64,000 bases of DNA from Pseudosporangium ferrugineum (GTDB lineage: Bacteria > Actinomycetota > Actinomycetes > Mycobacteriales > Micromonosporaceae), in NCBI RefSeq assembly GCF_003002065.1, contig NZ_PVZG01000002.1, forward strand, positions 124,001 to 188,000, in the 5' to 3' direction. Position numbers and translations under genes: made by a program. Position 1 is the first letter of the stretch, and every line of letters starts with the position of its first letter. Of this stretch, positions 59,913 to 64,000 are shown one piece after another. A model generated the notes under the pieces. It searched no databases, had not been told where the DNA came from, and saw only the letters and a program-made list of their open reading frames with translations.

Positions 59913-61460
59913 GTGCGATCCGTGACGCTCGACTATCTGATCATCGGGGCGGGGCCGGCCGGACTTCAGCTGGCGGCCCTGCTGGAGCAGGACGGTGCCG
60001 ACTATCTCGTGCTGGAGGCCGCCGAGGCGCCGGGTGCGTTCTTCGCCCGGTACCCGCGGCACCGGCAGCTCATCTCCATCAACAAGCCGCGTACCGGCTC
60101 GGACGACCCGGAGCTGAACCTGCGGCTGGACTGGAACTCGCTGCTGACCGACGATCCGGCGCTGCTGTTCACCGCGTACACCGACCGGTACTTCCCGGAC
60201 GCCGACGTGATGGTCCGGTACCTGGCCGACTTCGCCGCCAAGACCGGGGTGAAGGTCGCCTACGATGCGGCGGTGACCCGGATCGGCCGGGAGGAGGGCG
60301 GGTTCGTCGTCGAGGCGGACCGGACGTACCGGGCCCGGCGGGTGATCGTCGCGACCGGCGTCTCGCGGATGTACGAGCCGGAGATCCCCGGTTTCGAGCT
60401 GGCCGAGCGCTACGACACCATGTCCGTGGACCCGCGCGACTATCTGGACCAGCGGGTCCTGATCATCGGCAAGGGCAACTCCGCGTTCGAGACGGCCGAC
60501 GCGCTGATGGAGACCACCACGGTCATCCACGTGGCCGGCCCCAGCTCGGTGCGGCTGGCCTGGCGGACGCACTACGTCGGTCACCTGCGGGCGGTCAACA
60601 ACAACTTCCTGGACACGTACCAGCTGAAGTCGGCGAACGCGGTGCTCGACGGCACGGTCCGGTCGATCGCGCGGGACGGCGACGGCTACCGCGTCACGTT
60701 CGCCTTCGCCCGGGTGAACGAGGTCGTGAAGGAGCTGTCCTACGACCGCGTGCTGGCCTGCACCGGCTTCGCCTTCGACGCCTCGATCTTCGACGCGTCG
60801 TGCCGCCCGGAGCTGGCGATCCGGGACCGCTTCCCGGCGCAGACCGAGGCCTGGGAGTCGGTGAACGTGCCCGGCCTCTACTTCGCCGGCACGATCACCC
60901 AGCAGCGTGACTTCAAGAAGTCCACCAGCGGCTTCATCCACGGCTTCCGCTACGGGGTGCGCGCGCTCCACAAGATCCTCAAGCAACGGTACGAGGACAC
61001 GCCGTTCCCCGCCGCCCGGATCGGAGCCGGGCCGGACGAGATCACCGCGGCGGTGATCGGGCGGGTCAACCGCACCTCCGCCCTCTGGCAGATGTTCGGC
61101 TTCCTCGGCGACGTGGTGACCGTGCACGGGGACAGCGCGGCGTACCACGAGGAGGTGCCGGTCGCGTACTTCGCCGGGGGCGGGCTGGGCGACACCGGCG
61201 ACGGCGCGTTCGTCGTGACCCTCGAGTACGGCCCCGACCACGACAAGGTGGACCCGTTCGACATCGGCGTCACCCGGATCTCCCAGAACGACCCGGGCCG
61301 GGCGCACGACGCGGCGTACCTGCATCCGGTGGTCCGGTTCCATCGCGGCGGCGAACTCGTGGCCGTCCACCACCTCGCCGAGAACCTGGAGAACCGGTGG
61401 GACCGGCCGGCGGTGCACGTGGCCCCGCTGGCCGCCTTCGTCCGCAGCTGCCTCGCGTGA
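59913..61460 (+). CDS. FAD-dependent monooxygenase-like protein 2
   Basis: A 515-aa flavoprotein closely related to the 56858 product throughout (shared PRHRQLISINK, GSDDPELNLR, GKGNSAFETADAL, QQRDFKKST). GTG 59913 lies one base after the lyase stop; GTG 59922 is possible. Two divergently encoded paralogs in one cluster suggest two successive or heteromeric oxidations. The 3' end overlaps the FMN oxidase start (GTGA). Confidence 0.82.
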   Translation: MRSVTLDYLIIGAGPAGLQLAALLEQDGADYLVLEAAEAPGAFFARYPRHRQLISINKPRTGSDDPELNLRLDWNSLLTDDPALLFTAYTDRYFPDADVMVRYLADFAAKTGVKVAYDAAVTRIGREEGGFVVEADRTYRARRVIVATGVSRMYEPEIPGFELAERYDTMSVDPRDYLDQRVLIIGKGNSAFETADALMETTTVIHVAGPSSVRLAWRTHYVGHLRAVNNNFLDTYQLKSANAVLDGTVRSIARDGDGYRVTFAFARVNEVVKELSYDRVLACTGFAFDASIFDASCRPELAIRDRFPAQTEAWESVNVPGLYFAGTITQQRDFKKSTSGFIHGFRYGVRALHKILKQRYEDTPFPAARIGAGPDEITAAVIGRVNRTSALWQMFGFLGDVVTVHGDSAAYHEEVPVAYFAGGGLGDTGDGAFVVTLEYGPDHDKVDPFDIGVTRISQNDPGRAHDAAYLHPVVRFHRGGELVAVHHLAENLENRWDRPAVHVAPLAAFVRSCLA

Positions 61461-62482
61461 CGCCGCGGGCGATGACCGCCACCGCCGACCGGGCGCAGGC
61501 CGTGCTCGACCCGGTGTACTGGGACTACTTCGCGGGCGGGGCGGGCGACGAGCGGACCCTGCGGGCCAACGAGGAGGCGTACGCCCGCCGCCGGATCGTG
61601 CCGCGGGTGCTGCGCGGGGTCGGCGAGCGTGACCTGCGGACCACCCTGTTCGGCACCGAACTGACCCTGCCGGTGCTGATCGCCCCGACCGCCTTCCACC
61701 GGCTCGCCCACCCCGAGGGCGAGGCCGGTACGGCGGCCGCGGCGGCCGGCGCCGGCACGGTGATGGTGGTCAGCTCGGCCGCCACCCAGCCGATCGAGGA
61801 GATCGCCGCCACCGGCGCGGCGCTGTGGTTCCAGCTGTACCCGCAGCCCGACGCCGCGTTCCAGGAGCACCTCATCCGCCGGGCCGAGCGGGCCGGCTGC
61901 CGGGCCCTGGTGGTCACGGTCGACTCGCCGGTGTTCGGCCTGCGCGACCGCGACAGCCGGCACGGCTTCACCGAGCTGCCCGCCGGGTACGCCTGCGAGA
62001 ACATGCGCGACGCCGCCGGCCGGGTCCGGGACATCGCCATGGACGCGGCGCTGAGCTGGGACCACGTCGACCGGATCCGCGCCGCCACGGACCTGCCGAT
62101 CCTGCTCAAGGGCGTGCTGCACCCGGGCGACGCCGAGCTGGCCGCGGCGCACGGGGTGGCCGGCCTGATCGTGTCCAACCACGGCGGTCGCCAGCTCGAC
62201 GGCGCGATCGCCGCGCTGGACGCGCTGCCCGCGGTGGCCGCCGCCACGGCCCTGCCGGTCCTGGTCGACGGCGGGGTCCGGCGCGGCACGGACGTGCTCG
62301 TCGCGCTCGCGCTGGGCGCCACCGCGGTCCTGATCGGCCGGCCGGTCGTGTACGCCCTCGCCACGGGCGGCCGTCGCGGCGTACGGGAGCTGCTCGAGAC
62401 GGTGCGCACGGAGCTGGACCACGTCCTCGCCCTGGCCGGCGCGCGGCGGCCGGCGGATCTCACGCCGGACCTCGTCGCATGA
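61457..62482 (+). CDS. FMN-dependent alpha-hydroxyacid oxidase/dehydrogenase
   Basis: A 341-aa TIM-barrel enzyme with the family set: Tyr in DYFAGGAGDE, SSAATQPIEEIA, WFQLYPQPD, Lys in LLKGVLHPGD, catalytic His/Arg in SNHGGRQLDG and FMN phosphate site VDGGVRRGTDV. It oxidizes an L-2-hydroxyacid (lactate, glycolate or mandelate type) to a ketoacid. In several antibiotic pathways a 4-hydroxymandelate oxidase of this family appears. GTG overlaps the upstream stop; ATG 61472 is an alternative. Confidence 0.87.
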   Translation: MTPRAMTATADRAQAVLDPVYWDYFAGGAGDERTLRANEEAYARRRIVPRVLRGVGERDLRTTLFGTELTLPVLIAPTAFHRLAHPEGEAGTAAAAAGAGTVMVVSSAATQPIEEIAATGAALWFQLYPQPDAAFQEHLIRRAERAGCRALVVTVDSPVFGLRDRDSRHGFTELPAGYACENMRDAAGRVRDIAMDAALSWDHVDRIRAATDLPILLKGVLHPGDAELAAAHGVAGLIVSNHGGRQLDGAIAALDALPAVAAATALPVLVDGGVRRGTDVLVALALGATAVLIGRPVVYALATGGRRGVRELLETVRTELDHVLALAGARRPADLTPDLVA

Positions 62483-63813
62483 GCGCACCGGCCTACCTCG
62501 CCGCCGCGGCCGCACTGGTCGCGGTGCCGACGCTGCCGCGCTGGCTGCCGCCCGCGGTGGTCCGGCTCCGCGAGCTGATCTTCGCCCGGGTGAACGGCAC
62601 GCAGGGCATCCCCGTGCCCGGCCCGCTGGTCGGCGCCGAGCACTTCGAGGAGGTCTACTCGCACCCGGCGGCCGACGGGCGCAGCCGGGGCGCGGGCCTG
62701 TCCGACCTGTTCTGGTACTGGCTGGCGCCCGGCCCGCAGATGCACCAGGAGCATCTGGAGCCGGGGCACCGGTACCGGACCGTCGCCCTCACCACCCGCA
62801 AGGTCCTGGCGATCCCGCGCGGCCGCGCCGACGAGCTGGCGACCGGTGCCGCCCGGCGCATCCTCGACGGTCTGCCGCCGGGGCGGGTCCGGCGGCGGCT
62901 GCGCGACCTGATGATGCCGCTGTGGGCCGAGGTCTTCTACGAGCTGGTCTTCGCCGAGCCATGCCCGCGCCCGGCCCGCGACCTCATCGTGGCGAACGCG
63001 GACGACGTGGTGACCGCGCTCAAGGCCACCGGGCTGCGGCACATGGACCGGCGGGACCGGCTCACCCGCTACCTGCTCGGCCGGATCGGCGACGGCACCT
63101 GCCCGGTGGTGCTGCCCGAGCCGTTCACCGCGCGGGAGACCGCCTGGTACCTGCAGGGCGCCTTCTTCAACACCGCGGTCGTGCAGATGTCCGAGGCCAT
63201 GGCGCACGTGCTGCTCTGCGCGGCGGCGTACCCGCCGGCCCGGGCCGAGGTGGACGACGACGCCGCCCTGGACCGGCTGATCGACGAGACCCTGCGGGTG
63301 CATCCGCTGTTCGGCGTCGCGCACCGGATCACGTCCGCGCCGATCGAGGTCTCCGGGGCCACCCTGCCCACCGGCTCGGTGCTGCTCTTCAACTACCTCG
63401 CCTACCAGCGCACCGGGCCCGCCGCCGACGACGCGTTCGATCCCGGCCGGTGGCTGTCGCTGAAGCGCGGCGAGGCGAACTTCATCCCGTACGGCATCAC
63501 GGCGAACCGCGCCTGTCCCGCGCGCGGGGTCGCCCCGGTGATGCTGCGCGCGGTCACCCGTGAGGTCCTGCGGCGCTTCGCCGTCGACTCGTCGGCGGCG
63601 CACACCCGGTCGCTGCCGAGCCGCGGGCCCGCGTACCTGACGCCGGACGGCTCCGCGCGTCCCGGCCGCCCCCGGCTGGCCGCCATGCGGCTGGGCGACC
63701 GGTGGGCGGACACCGGCCGGGCGGTCGTCCAGCTCGTGCTGGGCACCTGGATGGTGCTGGACGCCCGGCGCCGACGGCTCTGCGCCACCTATTTCGAGGA
63801 GGTACGCCGGTGA
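62479..63813 (+). CDS. atypical membrane-anchored cytochrome P450
   Basis: A 444-aa P450-like protein. ExxR is present as ETLR (about 270-273), and the proximal Cys is C346 in TANRACPARG. The usual FxxGxRxCxG loop is degenerate: Gly -4 is Ala, and Gly +2 is Ala. The I-helix reads AFFNT without the acidic residue. An N-terminal hydrophobic helix suggests a membrane anchor. Coupled by ATGA to the oxidase. It may catalyse an unusual reaction such as ring formation or dehydration. Confidence 0.78.
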   Translation: MSAPAYLAAAAALVAVPTLPRWLPPAVVRLRELIFARVNGTQGIPVPGPLVGAEHFEEVYSHPAADGRSRGAGLSDLFWYWLAPGPQMHQEHLEPGHRYRTVALTTRKVLAIPRGRADELATGAARRILDGLPPGRVRRRLRDLMMPLWAEVFYELVFAEPCPRPARDLIVANADDVVTALKATGLRHMDRRDRLTRYLLGRIGDGTCPVVLPEPFTARETAWYLQGAFFNTAVVQMSEAMAHVLLCAAAYPPARAEVDDDAALDRLIDETLRVHPLFGVAHRITSAPIEVSGATLPTGSVLLFNYLAYQRTGPAADDAFDPGRWLSLKRGEANFIPYGITANRACPARGVAPVMLRAVTREVLRRFAVDSSAAHTRSLPSRGPAYLTPDGSARPGRPRLAAMRLGDRWADTGRAVVQLVLGTWMVLDARRRRLCATYFEEVRR

Positions 63814-64000
63814 CACCGACCGAGCTGGCACCGCGGTTCTTCATCGCGGTCGCGGTCATCCTGGTCTTCTGCAAACTGGTCGCGTGGCTGCTGGGCAAGG
63901 TCGGCCAGCCGCCGGTGGTCAGCGAGATGCTGGCCGGGGTCCTGCTCGGACCGTCCCTGCTCGGCCTGCTGCTGCCGGACGTGCAGGACGCGCTCTTCCC
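63810..64000 (+). CDS. cation:proton antiporter, N-terminal part
   Basis: Incomplete at the window end (first 63 codons). GTG overlaps the P450 stop (GTGA). The visible part has two membrane helices and the signature GQPPVVSEMLAGVLLGPSLL of the Na/H-exchanger (KefB/NhaP-like) family. Such antiporters also occur in antibiotic clusters as candidate exporters or resistance determinants. Confidence 0.8.
   Translation, partial: MTPTELAPRFFIAVAVILVFCKLVAWLLGKVGQPPVVSEMLAGVLLGPSLLGLLLPDVQDALF

Overview
The window is very GC-rich, with strong third-position GC bias, many GTG starts, 4-bp ATGA/GTGA gene overlaps and TAG-type -10 elements. It encodes an actinobacterial ESX (type VII) secretion locus, three MmyB-type regulators, several two-component and ECF sigma systems and large secreted lectin-type enzymes. 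This suggests a chromosomal segment of a filamentous actinomycete, most likely Micromonosporaceae (Actinoplanes/Micromonospora-like). That placement is inferred from gene content, not from a search. I see no tRNA, rRNA, IS element, prophage or CRISPR array.

Layout. 1-4.1 kb: hydroxyacid catabolism (2-hydroxyacid dehydrogenase, MFS carrier, GntR regulator, tartrate/D-malate-type dehydrogenase) around a divergent operator. 4.1-10 kb: a one-direction cassette of response regulator, histidine kinase, lipoprotein, HlyD-like adaptor, ABC ATPase and MacB-like permease. 10-15 kb: a GAF-PP2C phosphatase and a 1125-aa secreted protein (PA14, beta-propeller, carbohydrate-binding, ricin-type lectin and DUF1080 domains). 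15-24 kb: accessory genes (nucleotidyltransferase, two TetR, DUF2306 membrane protein, hypotheticals, MmyB regulator with SDR) and a possible tiny transcript carrying an 11-codon ORF at 18.5 kb. 24-27.8 kb: a FIST sensor gene in operon with a GAF-PAS-GGDEF-EAL protein, then a divergent membrane protein-HTH-oxidoreductase operon.

29.6-43.8 kb: an ESX/type VII locus with eccB, eccD and eccC, WXG100-like and EspC/PPE-like substrates, a YbaB-like protein and a DUF1023 hydrolase. A LuxR-type response regulator lies near one end and a soluble-type histidine kinase at the other. Neither EccE nor a mycosin protease is visible. Several intergenic regions share a GAAATACC-like element that could be the regulator's site. 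44-47.4 kb: an operon for a membrane-anchored protein, a DUF6529-like membrane protein, a Rieske lipoprotein, an ECF sigma factor and a RskA-like anti-sigma factor. 47.5-53.6 kb: MarR, SDR, two more MmyB regulators, a GntR regulator, a membrane GGDEF protein and another MarR. 53.7-55.5 kb: an FMN azoreductase-like gene behind two perfect palindromes, and ACC deaminase (acdS) behind a 14-bp palindrome.

55.5-64 kb: two divergent, translationally coupled operons that look like the edge of a small-molecule biosynthetic cluster. They hold an adenylate-forming ligase, two paralogous flavin monooxygenase-like proteins, a MIO aromatic ammonia-lyase with tyrosine-type selectivity residues, an FMN alpha-hydroxyacid oxidase, an atypical membrane-anchored P450, and a cation:proton antiporter cut by the window end. 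This cluster and the regulated ESX locus are the two best candidates for undescribed systems.
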